Shown piece by piece: positions 30,259 through 41,118 of a stretch of 64,000 bases of DNA. Both the position numbers and the translations under genes were made by a program. The number at the start of each line of letters is the position of its first letter. Position 1 is the first letter of the stretch. Origin of the DNA: Aurantiacibacter zhengii (GTDB lineage Bacteria; Pseudomonadota; Alphaproteobacteria; Sphingomonadales; Sphingomonadaceae); NCBI RefSeq assembly GCF_003584125.1, contig NZ_QXFL01000001.1, positions 62,001 to 126,000 on the forward strand, read 5' to 3'. Below the pieces are notes generated by a model, which had not been told where the DNA came from, searched no databases, and was given only the letters and a program-made list of their open reading frames with translations.

Positions 30259-31247
30259 TTCGCGGCCGCAATCCAGCAGTCCAGCAGGGCCTTGGCCAGC
30301 CCCTTGTCGAGCGCTTCGGCAGCTTCCTCGACCCCGTCTTCCCAGCTTTCCACTTCGCCTGCGACGATCAGCGACGCTGCGGAGTTGAACAGCACGGCAT
30401 CCCGGTAGGGGCCGGGTGCGCCCATCAGCAGGGCTTCCAGCGCTCTTGCATTGTGAACCGCATCGCCGCCGCGGATTGCCTCTACCGGCGCGTGCGGCAA
30501 TCCGCCGTCCTCGGCGCGAACGCGCCTCATCAGCACTTCGCGGCCCTGCACGTCGGCAAGTTCGTTGCCTTCGTCCAGACTCAGCTCGTCCAGCCCTTCG
30601 TCACCCGAAACGATGAAGGTCCGCTCGGTGCCAAGGCGGGCCATGGCATTGGCATAGATGGGAACATAGGCGGGGCGGGCGATACCGATCAGTTGCCGCC
30701 TGACGCGGGCCGGGTTCGAAAGCGGGCCCATCAGGTTGAAGATCGTGCGCTTGCCCAGCTTCTGCCGGATAGGCTGGATGCGGGCCATGGCCGGATGATG
30801 GTTCTTGGCGAACAGGAAACAGATCCCGATCTCGCGCAGGGTATGTTCCGCCGTGCGTCCGGCCGCGTCCATGTCGAGGCCCAGCGCCTCTAGCGTATCG
30901 GCAGCACCGGCCTTGCTGCTGGCAGCCCGGTTGCCGTGCTTTGCCACCGGCACGCCGCAGGCGGCGACCACCAAAGACACGGCGGTGGAGACGTTGAGCG
31001 TGTGATGACCGTCACCGCCGGTGCCGCACACGTCGATGGCGTTGGCGGGGGCCTCGATGGGGATCAGCCGCTCGCGCATGGCGCGCGCCGCCCCGGTGAT
31101 CTCCTCGGCATGTTCGCCGCGGTCGGACATGACCGAGAGGAAGTCGGCGATTTCCTCTTCCGAAGGCTTGCCATCCAGCATGTCGGCAAAGGCGCGCTCG
31201 GCCTCGTCCTCTGTCAGCGGATGATCGACGGGCGGCAGCACGTTCAT
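30255..31247 (-). CDS. trpD: Anthranilate phosphoribosyltransferase
   Basis: A 330-residue enzyme that joins anthranilate to PRPP in tryptophan synthesis. The glycine-rich PRPP loop [17 protein letters not shown], the anthranilate-site [21 protein letters not shown] and [11 protein letters not shown] are present. Length is normal. Both ends overlap neighbours (trpG stop before, trpC start after) by four bases, so the three trp genes are translationally coupled. Confidence 0.97.
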   Translation of the reverse strand: MNVLPPVDHPLTEDEAERAFADMLDGKPSEEEIADFLSVMSDRGEHAEEITGAARAMRERLIPIEAPANAIDVCGTGGDGHHTLNVSTAVSLVVAACGVPVAKHGNRAASSKAGAADTLEALGLDMDAAGRTAEHTLREIGICFLFAKNHHPAMARIQPIRQKLGKRTIFNLMGPLSNPARVRRQLIGIARPAYVPIYANAMARLGTERTFIVSGDEGLDELSLDEGNELADVQGREVLMRRVRAEDGGLPHAPVEAIRGGDAVHNARALEALLMGAPGPYRDAVLFNSAASLIVAGEVESWEDGVEEAAEALDKGLAKALLDCWIAAAK

Positions 31248-31870
31248 GCCGCCAGCCTTTCCGGCAGTTTCGCATCGATCCCGCAGATCCGGCAGAAATT
31301 GGCGAGCAATTTATGGCCGTGCTGGGTGGCGATGCTTTCGGGATGGAACTGGACGCCGTGGATCGGAAGCTCTGCGTGGCGAAAGCCCATCACGGCCGTC
31401 CCGTCCAGCCCCGGCGTTTCGCTGGTGGCGTTGACGCGCAGGGAGGCAGGAATATCCTCGACGATCAGCGAGTGATAGCGGGTGGCGATAAAGGGCGAGG
31501 GCAGGCTCGCGAACACTCCGCTGGAATCGTGATCGACCGGCGAAGTCTTGCCGTGCATCAGTCCGCCCCGCGCCACGGTGCCGCCGAAATGCTGGCCGAT
31601 GGACTGGTGTCCCAGGCATACCCCCAGCAGCGGGCGCTGCGCGTCGGCACATGCGGCAACCACGTCGAGGCTGATGCCAGCCTCGTTGGGCGTGCACGGG
31701 CCGGGTGAGAGCAAAATGCCCTTCGCGCCCGTTGCCAGCGCCTCGCTGGCGGTCAGCGCGTCGTTGCGCACCACGTCCACCTTCGCGCCCAGTTCCATCA
31801 GGTAATGGACAAGGTTGAATGTGAAGCTGTCGTAATTGTCGACGACAAGAATGTCGGGGTGCTGGCTCAT
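31244..31870 (-). CDS. trpG: Anthranilate synthase component II (glutamine amidotransferase)
   Basis: A 208-residue class I amidotransferase that frees ammonia from glutamine for TrpE (and may also serve PabB). The nucleophile Cys is in [15 protein letters not shown], the oxyanion region in [13 protein letters not shown], and the His-Glu pair in [17 protein letters not shown] 31870. The 32-base gap from the upstream pip gene is the only non-overlap in the lower trp genes. Confidence 0.95.
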   Translation of the reverse strand: MSQHPDILVVDNYDSFTFNLVHYLMELGAKVDVVRNDALTASEALATGAKGILLSPGPCTPNEAGISLDVVAACADAQRPLLGVCLGHQSIGQHFGGTVARGGLMHGKTSPVDHDSSGVFASLPSPFIATRYHSLIVEDIPASLRVNATSETPGLDGTAVMGFRHAELPIHGVQFHPESIATQHGHKLLANFCRICGIDAKLPERLAA

Positions 31871-31902
31871 GCGGCTGCCTTTTGCCTGTCAGCGGCGCGT
31901 GA

Positions 31903-32862
31903 TCAAGCGGATTTGCCCGCAAACTCGTCGGTCGCGCGCACCAGACCGTCGATGATGCCAGGTTCGGAGGCGCTGTGCCCGGCATCGTGGACGATCCTCA
32001 GCTCGCCCTCCGGCCATACCTTGCTGAGCGCGTGGGCGGACGTTGGCGGCGTGCAGATATCGTGACGGCCCTGCACGATGATGCCGGGAATACCCTTCAG
32101 CTTGTCGGCATTGGCGAGAAGCTGCCCGTCCTCCAGGTAGAAGTCGTCGAGGAAGAAGCGCGCCGCGATCCGCGCCATCGGCAGAGCGGTGGCGGCATCG
32201 GAATAGTGTTCGAGCAATGCAGGCTTGGGCAGCAAAGTCGCGACGTTGCCCTCCCACAAGGCCCAGGCGCGGGCGGCCTCGAGGCGAACCGCCTCGTCGT
32301 CGCTGACAAGCCGCTGGTGGAATGCGCTGACAATATCGCCGCGTTCGCTTTCGGGGATGATGCTGATGAAATCTTCCCACGCCTCGGCCATGATCTCGCT
32401 AGCACCGTACTGGTAGAGCCAGTCCTTCTCCTTCTGGCGCGCGAGGAATACGCCGCGCAGCACCAGTTCGCTTACCCGCTCGGCATGTTTCTGGGCGTAG
32501 GCAAGGGCGAGGGTGGCTCCCCAACTGCCGCCGAACACCTGCCATTTGTCGAACCCGCACATTTCGCGCAGCCTCTCCATGTCGGCAACGATCCGCCAGG
32601 TGTCGTTATGCTCTATCTCTGCAAAGGGCAGCGACTTGCCGCATCCGCGCTGGTCGAACAGCAGGACATCGTAGAGTTCGGGGTTCCACTGGCCGCGATG
32701 GTCGGGGCCGATGCCCCCGCCGGGGCCGCCGTGGAGCATCACCGCCGGTTTCGCACCCTTCGTTCCCACCCGTTCCCAGTAGAGCGAGTGGCCTTCGCCG
32801 ACATCCAGCATGCCGGAATCGAAAGGTTCGGTGATCGGATAAAGGTCGCGGTATTGCGTCAT
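31903..32862 (-). CDS. pip: Proline iminopeptidase (S33 family)
   Basis: A 319-residue alpha/beta-hydrolase that removes N-terminal proline from peptides, likely in the cytoplasm. The oxyanion motif HGGPGGGIG, nucleophile GGSWGATLALAYA, acidic residue region GRHDICTPP and His in HDAGHSASEPG are all seen. Start ATG 32862 overlaps the preceding gene's stop (ATGA). The frame stays open upstream through the preceding gene, but that part is a shadow. It sits between trpE and trpG together with the glycosidase-like gene, which splits the trp genes. Confidence 0.94.
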   Translation of the reverse strand: MTQYRDLYPITEPFDSGMLDVGEGHSLYWERVGTKGAKPAVMLHGGPGGGIGPDHRGQWNPELYDVLLFDQRGCGKSLPFAEIEHNDTWRIVADMERLREMCGFDKWQVFGGSWGATLALAYAQKHAERVSELVLRGVFLARQKEKDWLYQYGASEIMAEAWEDFISIIPESERGDIVSAFHQRLVSDDEAVRLEAARAWALWEGNVATLLPKPALLEHYSDAATALPMARIAARFFLDDFYLEDGQLLANADKLKGIPGIIVQGRHDICTPPTSAHALSKVWPEGELRIVHDAGHSASEPGIIDGLVRATDEFAGKSA

Positions 32863-33653
32863 TGTTCGGTGTTCCTCTCGCGCACGATGATCATGGGGCC
32901 GATGGACGGCCCGCCATCCATGCGCCCCTTTGCCGGGTCCCACATCTGGGAAACGCTGCCATCCAGGAAAAGGGCATTGTTCACGCGCAAAACGTCGCGG
33001 TAGAGGCGGGCCAGCTTGCCGAAACTGACCGGTGCCTCGCTGATGATGAAATGCGCGCGTCCCGCCGCATCCACGCCCACGGCGTTGCGCGTCTTGTGAC
33101 TGGTGCCATCGGGATCGAAGGCTGGATGCAGTTCGCCGTTGATGACCAGCATCGGGCCGGACTGGGTGGCGAAATGCGGGCGGCCTTCGATCTCCCGGGC
33201 GAAACGGTCGGTGTCCCAGACCCGCCACGGCCCTTCCGCCGCCTCGCCGAAAAAGACCCCATTCGGCAGCAGGTGGAAATTGCCGGGTCCTTCGTTCTGG
33301 TTCAGCACCGTCAGGCGCAGCCCGTCTTCCACGTAATAGCCGATAGGCCGACCCTCGGCATCGAACATGCCGCCATTCATGACCATGGCGATTTGGGAGG
33401 TTTCGCCGCCGAGTTCGTCGGCCAGCTTTTCGAAAGATCGATAGGGTTGGTCTGAATCCTCTGGCGAAAGGTCCAACGCTATCGCGTGTCTTGCGGGTTC
33501 GGCCGTGCAATGGGTGAAAGGCGAATCCTCGAACACCAGCGGTTCGCAGATCGAGGCGCGCGGCTGTTCTTCGCTGCCTTCCGTGCGGATCGAGCAGGCG
33601 GCGAGGGCAAGCAGCGTGAAGCTGGCAAAGGCGCGCTTCACGCCGCCGTTCAC
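32859..33653 (-). CDS. Phosphodiester glycosidase (NAGPA/DUF2233) family lipoprotein
   Basis: A 264-residue protein from GTG 33653, which overlaps the trpE stop; GTG 33641 is an alternative. The N-terminus is a lipoprotein signal with lipobox LALAAC. The rest fits the NAGPA-like phosphodiester glycosidase domain: MVMNGGMFDAEGRPIGYYVEDG, a GVFF segment, TQSGPMLVINGELHPAF, RNAVGVDAAGRAHF, and NNALFLDGSVSQMWDP. The family hydrolyses N-acetylglucosamine-phosphodiesters or related cell-envelope links; the substrate here is unknown. It is coupled to both trpE and pip by overlapping codons. Confidence 0.88.
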   Translation of the reverse strand: MNGGVKRAFASFTLLALAACSIRTEGSEEQPRASICEPLVFEDSPFTHCTAEPARHAIALDLSPEDSDQPYRSFEKLADELGGETSQIAMVMNGGMFDAEGRPIGYYVEDGLRLTVLNQNEGPGNFHLLPNGVFFGEAAEGPWRVWDTDRFAREIEGRPHFATQSGPMLVINGELHPAFDPDGTSHKTRNAVGVDAAGRAHFIISEAPVSFGKLARLYRDVLRVNNALFLDGSVSQMWDPAKGRMDGGPSIGPMIIVRERNTEQ

Positions 33654-35161
33654 TGGCCGAAGCCCGGTTCGCTGGCGACTGCCACGGCCTCCCGCGCAGC
33701 GGCGATGAGGGCACCTGCCTTGTGACGGCATTCGGCGGCTTCGTACGCTGGATCGCTGTCGGCCACGATGCCCGCGCCCGCCTGCACGTGCATGGTACCA
33801 TCCTTGACCACGGCAGTGCGCAGGACGATGCAGCTGTCTACAGACCCGTCCGGCGCGAAATAGCCCACGCCCCCGGCATAGGCACCGCGCGTTTCCGGCT
33901 CCAGCTCGGCGATGATTTCGCAGGCACGGATTTTGGGCGCGCCGCTGACTGTGCCTGCCGGGAAGCCCGCGAACAGTGCGTCGAGCGCATCCTTCCCGTC
34001 GGCAAGGCGCCCCACCACGTTGCTGACGATGTGCATCACGTGGCTGTACCGCTCGATGGTGAAGCTGTCTGTCACGCTCACGCTGTCCGCCCCCGCCACG
34101 CGGCCCACGTCATTGCGGCCAAGGTCGAGCAGCATCAGGTGTTCGGCGCATTCCTTCGGATCGGCTAGCAGGCTTTCCGCATTGGCCTTGTCCTCGCTCT
34201 CCGTCGCGCCGCGCGGGCGGGTGCCGGCGATAGGGCGTATGGTGATCTCTCCATCGCGCACACGCACCAGGATTTCGGGACTGGAGCCGACGACCGCGAA
34301 GCCGGGCAGGTCGAGGAAGTAGAGAAACGGCGAGGGGTTCACCCGGCGCAATGCGCGGTAGAGCGCGATGGGCGGCAGCGGGAAGGGGCAGGTAAAGCGC
34401 TGGGCCAGCACAACCTGGAAAACGTCGCCCGCGGTGATGTAATCCTTCGCCCGCAGCACCATGCTCTCGTAATCTTCCGGATCGGTTACCGCTTCCAGAG
34501 CCAGATCAGGCATCTCGGCAAGGCGATCTGCGCGCGGAATTTTCTCGCCCAGCTTGCGCAGGGCTTCATCGATGCGTTCACCGGCGCGCTCTATCATCGC
34601 ATCGGTTTCACCTCCGCTCGCCCACAGCGGCGTGATGACATAGAGCGCGTCTGTCAGTCGGTCGAACACCAGGACAAGGGCCGGGCGCGCAAACAGCATG
34701 TCGGGCAGGGCCAGGTCGCTTTGCGGCGCGCGCGGCAGGGTCTCGACAAGGCCGATGGTCTCGTAACCGAAATAGCCCACCAGGCAGGAAAGAGCGGGCG
34801 GCAGGCCGTCGGGCACGGCAATGCGGCAGGTGTTCGCCAGCGCGCGCAACTGCGTCATGGCGTCGCCGGGAAGGGGCGCGAAGGCCGCGCGGTCGTGCCG
34901 CCAGTCGCGGTTGATTTCCGCCGTCGCCCCCGTCGCCCGGAACATCAGGTCGGGGTCGAGCCCCAGCAGGCTGTAGCGACCGCGGATTTCACCACCTTCG
35001 ACCGACTCCAGCAGGAAATCGCCGCGGCCCGGCTCGATCAGCTTCAGCGCTGCACCGATCGGCGTTTCCGTATCGGCCACCACCCGGCGCCAGACGAGCG
35101 TGTTACGCCCTTCCGCCAGAGCCTCTCGCGCGGCTTGTGCATTGTGCGGCGCTGCGACCAA
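33650..35161 (-). CDS. trpE: Anthranilate synthase component I
   Basis: A 503-residue chorismate-using enzyme that makes anthranilate with ammonia from TrpG. The feedback-site region LLESVEGGEIRGRYSLLG, the catalytic IAGTRPRGATESED, LMLLDLGRNDVGRVA and GTVSGAPKIRACEII are intact. The start is uncertain: the furthest plausible codon is TTG 35161, 10 bases after ppiD, and no ATG is near. No leader peptide or attenuator is visible because the gene follows ppiD closely. Confidence 0.95.
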   Translation of the reverse strand: MVAAPHNAQAAREALAEGRNTLVWRRVVADTETPIGAALKLIEPGRGDFLLESVEGGEIRGRYSLLGLDPDLMFRATGATAEINRDWRHDRAAFAPLPGDAMTQLRALANTCRIAVPDGLPPALSCLVGYFGYETIGLVETLPRAPQSDLALPDMLFARPALVLVFDRLTDALYVITPLWASGGETDAMIERAGERIDEALRKLGEKIPRADRLAEMPDLALEAVTDPEDYESMVLRAKDYITAGDVFQVVLAQRFTCPFPLPPIALYRALRRVNPSPFLYFLDLPGFAVVGSSPEILVRVRDGEITIRPIAGTRPRGATESEDKANAESLLADPKECAEHLMLLDLGRNDVGRVAGADSVSVTDSFTIERYSHVMHIVSNVVGRLADGKDALDALFAGFPAGTVSGAPKIRACEIIAELEPETRGAYAGGVGYFAPDGSVDSCIVLRTAVVKDGTMHVQAGAGIVADSDPAYEAAECRHKAGALIAAAREAVAVASEPGFGQ

Positions 35162-35171
35162 TGGCCGTGGC

Positions 35172-37103
35172 CTACTGGCCCGCGCCGGTCAGCGAGGCGC
35201 GAACCGCGTCGACGGCGGCAGCATTGGTCTCGACATCGAACGAACGCTCAGCCGCGGCCAGGAACTGCGCGAGATATTCTTCCGAAGCAGCCTGACCCAG
35301 CTGGCGTTGCGTTCCGGTGAGGACCGGATCGTTCTCGGCCAGCTCGGCAGAAGAAATTTCGTCCAGCTTCATGACGTACCAGACGTTCGCCTGATCCAGG
35401 CGCACCCGCTTCACGCTGTCTTCTGCCATGGAGAAAAACAGCAGGCTGGCGCGCGAAAGCTGCCCGCTCTCGGCCAGTTGGCGACGGTTAAGTTCCAGCG
35501 GCTCGGGCGCGGGCAGATCGACGTCTTCGGCGGCAACCGCTTCGGCAAGCGAGGAGCCTTCGCGCACGCGTTCGACGATGCGCGCGGCGGCAGCGGCGGC
35601 GGCGGCCATCCCGCGATCGCGGCGCCATGCCAGCGTTACCTGTTCGCGGATTTCAGCCAGCGGCGCTGCGGCACTGGGTGTTACATCGGAGACTTCGAAC
35701 AGCATGAACTGCTGGCCGGGTACGATTTCGGCCAGTTCGGGGTCGCCTTCCGCCATCTCGAACGCAAACCCGACCACCTGCTGCAGTTCCTGCGCAGCGC
35801 GCTCGGGCGTTCCGTAGATAGCGCCGTCCGCGGTCAGCGGCCGCGTGGTCTGGATTTCGAGGCCAAGCTCGTCGGCGGCTTCCGACAGGCTGCGTCCGTC
35901 CGCTAGTTCATCTTCGAGGCGCTCGGTCAGTTCGTTGAGCGCGAGGGTACGCTGTTCGGCGAGCAGTTCCTCGCGGATCGAATCGCTCGCCTGTGCAAGC
36001 GTCCGGCCGCTGATCTGCGTTACGTCATCCACGCGCAGCACGTACCAGCCCAGTTCGCCGCGCGCCGGGCCGACCACGGCCCCTTCGGCACCCGAGAACC
36101 CGGCCTGCGCAACGGCAGCGGATGCCTCGGAGGTGAGTGCGTCACGCTCCAGGTCGGTAAGGGCGATGGTGCTGAGCCCCTTCGAGCGGGCCGAAGCCTC
36201 AAGCGATACGCCGCCCTCGACTTCGTCGATTACCGCCTGAGCGGCGGCCTGCGTCGGCACGACAAGCTGGGTGAAGCTGCGTTGCTCGCTGGCAGCGTAG
36301 ACGCTGCTGTCGCGCTCGTAACGGCGCGCAATCTGCTGCTGCGTGATAGGAGGAAGGTTACCAACCGCATCGATATCGAAAGTCACATAACGCAGCACGC
36401 GGCGTTCGGGCCGGATGTAACTGGCCCGGTTGGCCTCGTAATATTCCTGAAGCTGCTGCTGCGACGGTGCGCCCTGCGGTGCGAACGCGCCGGCGGGGAT
36501 GGCTGCGGCGCTGCCCCGGCGGGTGTCGTTGATAAGCTGCGCATAGCGGCGGTTGAAACTTTCGGGCAGCTGCGCCCCGTAACCCAGCGGCATGACCAGC
36601 TGGCGGGCATAAAGGCCCGTGGCGAAGTCCTCGCGCACCACGTTCTCGTTGAGGTTGCGCTGGCGCAGTACGGCGCGGAAGGTTTCGGCGCTGAAATTGC
36701 CGTCCAGTCCCTGAAAAGCGGGGATAGAGGTGATTTCGCTGTCCACCAGCCTGTCGCTGGCGCGCAGACCGAGGGAGCGGCCGAATTCGGCAACCGAATA
36801 GCGGCTGATCAGCTGGTCCAGCACCTGGTCCAGCCCACCCTGCTCGACGAAGGCTTCCATCGTCAATGTCGGGTTTTCGGCACGTTCCTGCTGCAGCGCG
36901 TTGTTCGCCGCGGTCTGCAGGTCCGAGGTGGCGATGCGGCGATCGCCGACGACTGCCACGCGGTCTCCACCGGTCACGCTGCCGAACATACCGGTATTGG
37001 CCACGTCCGAACTGGCGAAGGCGAGAGCGATGAGCCCCAGAAACGCGAGGGTAACGCCAATGCCGATCTTGGACTGGAAGAACTTGCGGAAGAAGGTGAT
37101 CAT
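35172..37103 (-). CDS. ppiD: Peptidyl-prolyl isomerase D-like periplasmic chaperone
   Basis: A 643-residue protein with a short cytoplasmic N-terminus, one membrane helix (about 12-31, GIGVTLAFLGLIALAFA) and a large periplasmic part. Residues about 40-200 form a SurA-type chaperone region, and about 230-350 holds a parvulin-like rotamase domain (segments EQRSFTQLVVPTQA and GELGWYVLRVDDV). A second degenerate rotamase-like stretch may follow. The family helps outer-membrane proteins fold at the inner membrane. It heads the trp transcript, with trpE 10 bases later. Confidence 0.92.
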   Translation of the reverse strand: MITFFRKFFQSKIGIGVTLAFLGLIALAFASSDVANTGMFGSVTGGDRVAVVGDRRIATSDLQTAANNALQQERAENPTLTMEAFVEQGGLDQVLDQLISRYSVAEFGRSLGLRASDRLVDSEITSIPAFQGLDGNFSAETFRAVLRQRNLNENVVREDFATGLYARQLVMPLGYGAQLPESFNRRYAQLINDTRRGSAAAIPAGAFAPQGAPSQQQLQEYYEANRASYIRPERRVLRYVTFDIDAVGNLPPITQQQIARRYERDSSVYAASEQRSFTQLVVPTQAAAQAVIDEVEGGVSLEASARSKGLSTIALTDLERDALTSEASAAVAQAGFSGAEGAVVGPARGELGWYVLRVDDVTQISGRTLAQASDSIREELLAEQRTLALNELTERLEDELADGRSLSEAADELGLEIQTTRPLTADGAIYGTPERAAQELQQVVGFAFEMAEGDPELAEIVPGQQFMLFEVSDVTPSAAAPLAEIREQVTLAWRRDRGMAAAAAAAARIVERVREGSSLAEAVAAEDVDLPAPEPLELNRRQLAESGQLSRASLLFFSMAEDSVKRVRLDQANVWYVMKLDEISSAELAENDPVLTGTQRQLGQAASEEYLAQFLAAAERSFDVETNAAAVDAVRASLTGAGQ

Positions 37104-37231
37104 CGATGTTTCGTTTTCTGTTGCTGGCAGCGGCGCGGGAAAGCGCGCCTCTTTTCGCGGGCCGCCTTATCCGCCCTGATACTCTGCCGCAACAGCAAGA
37201 CTCACCTTTCCGACAAAGTGGAAAACCTGCT

Positions 37232-37237
37232 TTGACA
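37232..37237 (+). promoter_or_regulatory. Possible -35 box of tpiA
   Basis: The divergent 232-base gap between ppiD and tpiA contains a consensus TTGACA here. A matching -10 box at the right distance is weak (around GACTAG, 37252-37257). It points toward tpiA. This is a plausible but not firm promoter. Confidence 0.3.
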
Positions 37238-37335
37238 AGCCGGTGGCGGCCGACTAGCGGACAGGGACATATTTGCGGGTTGAAGGCGCGCCGCGCCACT
37301 CGACTGCTTTCAACGTCACGGAAATGTTACAGAAA

Positions 37336-38100
37336 ATGACCACACGACCCTACATCGTTGGCAACTGGAAGATGCACGGTACGCGGGCCATGCTGGCCGA
37401 GGCGCGCGCCATCGATCGCGCTGCGGAGCGGCTGCTGAAGGTCGAAGTCGCCATCGCGCCGCCGTTCACGCTGATTCACGCCACGCGCAAGGAAGCCAAC
37501 CTAATCGGAATCGGTGCGCAGGATGTGCACGCCGCTGATGGTGGTGCCCACACCGGCGATGTCTCTGCCGCGATGGTAAAGGATGCCGGTGCTGGTTTCA
37601 CCATTGTCGGGCATTCCGAACGCCGTGCGGACCACAAGGAAACCAACGCGCTGGTGAAGGAAAAGGCGGAAGCCGCCATTGCCGCCGGGATGAACGTGAT
37701 CGTCTGCGTTGGGGAAACCGAGGAAGAGCGCGACGCGGGCAAGGCCGAAGCGGTCGTTGCAAAGCAGCTTACTGGCTCCATGCCGCAGGGTGAGGGCGTC
37801 GCCGAAAAGGTGACCGTCGCCTACGAACCGGTATGGGCCATCGGCACTGGGCGCACGCCGACGGTGGACGATATCGGCGCCATGCACCGGTTCATCCGCG
37901 AAAAGCTCGTCTCGACCTTCGGCGAAGAAGGTGAAACGGTTCGCATCCTCTACGGCGGATCGGTGAAGCCGGACAATGCAGCCGAACTGCTTTCCGCCGA
38001 CGAGGTTGGCGGCGCACTGGTTGGCGGGGCCAGCCTGACGGCCGAGAGCTTTCTGGGCATTATCATTGCGGCGGCAGAAGACCAGGACGACAAGTCCTGA
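37336..38100 (+). CDS. tpiA: Triose-phosphate isomerase
   Basis: A 254-residue glycolytic enzyme that interconverts dihydroxyacetone phosphate and glyceraldehyde 3-phosphate. The catalytic Lys is in NWKMHG, the His in IVGHSERR, the Glu and loop 6 in AYEPVWAIGTGRTPT, and the phosphate site in YGGSVKPDNA. I use ATG 37336 (MTTRPYIVGNWK); an in-frame ATG four codons earlier (37324) is possible. The frame's upstream extension is unlike the family. Confidence 0.96.
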   Translation: MTTRPYIVGNWKMHGTRAMLAEARAIDRAAERLLKVEVAIAPPFTLIHATRKEANLIGIGAQDVHAADGGAHTGDVSAAMVKDAGAGFTIVGHSERRADHKETNALVKEKAEAAIAAGMNVIVCVGETEEERDAGKAEAVVAKQLTGSMPQGEGVAEKVTVAYEPVWAIGTGRTPTVDDIGAMHRFIREKLVSTFGEEGETVRILYGGSVKPDNAAELLSADEVGGALVGGASLTAESFLGIIIAAAEDQDDKS

Positions 38101-38203
38101 TGCCATGAACGCGCCCGGCGCTCTCGCCCTTGTGGGCAGGCGCCTGTGCGACTATGTGGGCAACCACTCCCGTTTCAGCCAGGAATAGGCTTACAATTTC
38201 GTC

Positions 38204-38563
38204 ATGTTCATTTTCGTTACCGTTCTGCAGGCCATCGTCGCCGCCACGCTCGTCATCCTCGTGCTCATGCAGCGTTCTGAAGGCGGCGGTCTTGGAATTG
38301 GCGGCGGGGGCAGCCCAGGCGGCCTGATGTCGGCCCGCGGTGCGGCGGATTTCCTGACGCGCGCAACCAAGTGGTCGGCCATCCTATTCGTGTCCCTGTC
38401 GATCGTGCTGGCTGCGCTGGCTGTCGACGTATCGGGCCAGCGCGAGTTCGACGACACGCTGGATCGCTCCACCACGTCCTCCGGTGCCGCGGTACCGAGC
38501 GAAGCCGCTCCGGTGCAGGAACCGGCCCCCGTGGAAGACCCGCTGGCCGATATCGCCGAATAG
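38204..38563 (+). CDS. secG: Protein translocase subunit SecG
   Basis: A 119-residue membrane protein of the SecYEG channel. Two helices (about 2-20 and 55-75) flank the glycine-rich cytoplasmic loop with QRSEGGGLGIGGGGSPGG, the hallmark of SecG. The C-terminal about 35 residues are acidic and proline-rich, as in other alphaproteobacterial SecG. The tpiA-secG-pyrG order recurs in the group. A 103-base gap before it shows a direct TGTGGGCA repeat but nothing else. Confidence 0.94.
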   Translation: MFIFVTVLQAIVAATLVILVLMQRSEGGGLGIGGGGSPGGLMSARGAADFLTRATKWSAILFVSLSIVLAALAVDVSGQREFDDTLDRSTTSSGAAVPSEAAPVQEPAPVEDPLADIAE

Positions 38564-38571
38564 AGTTCGAA

Positions 38572-38609
38572 CGGGGATAAAACCCCGAATTGGTAAAAAT
38601 TGATACCAA
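38572..38609 (+). other. Two small stem-loops between secG and pyrG
   Basis: CGGGG-ATAAAA-CCCCG (38572-38587) begins nine bases after the secG stop, and TTGGTA-N8-TACCAA (38590-38609) follows at once. Neither is followed by a T-run, so they are weak terminator candidates. They might be operators or leader structures for pyrG, whose start is 45 bases further. Confidence 0.35.
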
Positions 38610-38641
38610 AGCGCTTGCGCCGAATCCGCGTGTGAGCTTAA

Positions 38642-40294
<1,653 letters not shown>

Positions 40295-40644
40295 TTTCCG
40301 CAAACTTGCGGGAGATGGTTATTGCGGCATGCTCCGATTGCCGAGAATATCCTTGCATAGAACGCCCATCAGCGCGTAACGCCCTTGCAAGGGTAAGGGG
40401 GTCGATATCACCAACCGGAGTTGGTATGCGGACCCTCATCTCATGACTACCGGTTCAAGCCGACCCAGTGATGGCAACGGGGGTTTCCAGATCTTGTCGG
40501 TTCGGTCTTGCCTGTAGGGAGCGGCTGTCTCTTGCGACCCGGACAGCCATTTCCAAAGGCGAGTCGGCGCTAGACGTCGAGGGGGCGAGGCTTTAGCGGG
40601 CCTCGCCCCCAACCCGTTCAACCTTGATGATCGGGGTTAATGGC
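40295..40644. other. 350-base gene-free stretch with several ordered inverted repeats (candidate structured RNA)
   Basis: No coding frame here looks real. The stretch holds CCGCAA/TTGCGG right after pyrG (40298-40311), a palindrome CCCTTGCAAGGG (40382-40393), ACCAAC-CGGA-GTTGGT (40410-40425), and a nested irregular hairpin. In the latter CTAC(40447)/GTAG(40514), CAAG(40456)/CTTG(40507), CCGAC(40460)/GTCGG(40496) and GGCAAC(40473)/GTTTCC(40483) stack in order. GGGTCG (40399-40404) and CGACCC (40535-40540) could close the whole. GGCTGTC/GACAGCC (40523-40548) competes with that closing pair. Read on the minus strand the small hairpin has a C(UCCG)G loop, which favours that strand for an RNA. I cannot name a family. 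Confidence 0.45.
40581..40610 (-). terminator. Strong stem-loop downstream of hsp20
   Basis: A perfect ten-base GC-rich stem (GGGGGCGAGG with CCTCGCCCCC, ten-base loop) begins 35 bases past the hsp20 stop. No T-run follows on either strand, so it may stabilise a 3' end rather than stop transcription on its own. Confidence 0.5.
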
Positions 40645-41118
40645 TCAGGCCGCGTCGGCCTGGTCGCCATCCTTCTTCTTGTTTTCGACAACCTTCAGCG
40701 AATTGCCGCCGATAGAGATTTTCTTGGGCTTCATCGCTTCGGGCACTTCGCGCACCAGGTCGATCACCAGCAGGCCATCGGCAAGGTCGGCAGCCGATAC
40801 GCGCACGTAGTCGGCCAGTTCGAAGCGGCGTTCGAACCCGCGATTGGCGATGCCGATGTGCAGCATCTCGCCTTCGGAGGCTTCGTCGCGCTTGCGACCC
40901 TGAACGGTCAGCAGGTTCTGCTGCGCAGTGATATCGAGATCTTCCGACCGGAAACCGGCCACGGCGATGGTAATGCGATAGGCATCTTCATCGCGGCGCT
41001 CGATATTGAAAGGGGGGTAGTTGTCGCCGCTGTTGCGGGCGTTGTTCTCCAGCAGGTCGAACAGACGGTCGAACCCGACGGTGGAACGGCGATAAGGGGT
41101 AAAGTCCATACGGTTCAT
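40645..41118 (-). CDS. Small heat shock protein (Hsp20/alpha-crystallin family)
   Basis: A 157-residue holdase chaperone that keeps unfolding proteins soluble. The N-terminus (FTPYRRSTVGFDRLFDLLEN) matches IbpA-type proteins. The alpha-crystallin domain spans about 40-130 (YPPFNIERRDEDAYRITIAVAGF to ADGLLVIDLVREVPEAMKPK), and the C-terminal I-S-I anchor is in KKISIGG. ATG 41118 has AGAGGA ten bases upstream; ATG 41109 is a later option. The longer frame upstream covers the leader RNA. It is preceded by an RpoH-type promoter and a ROSE-like hairpin. Confidence 0.94.
   Translation of the reverse strand: MNRMDFTPYRRSTVGFDRLFDLLENNARNSGDNYPPFNIERRDEDAYRITIAVAGFRSEDLDITAQQNLLTVQGRKRDEASEGEMLHIGIANRGFERRFELADYVRVSAADLADGLLVIDLVREVPEAMKPKKISIGGNSLKVVENKKKDGDQADAA

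Noticed and set aside
37106..37339. A 77-codon plus-strand frame in the ppiD-tpiA gap
   Set aside because: No ribosome site, basic low-complexity product, and it overlaps the promoter region and the tpiA start.
40447..40470. GGTTCAAGCC considered as the T-loop of a tRNA or tmRNA
   Set aside because: The flanking five-base arms do not pair and no acceptor stem or CCA is present.
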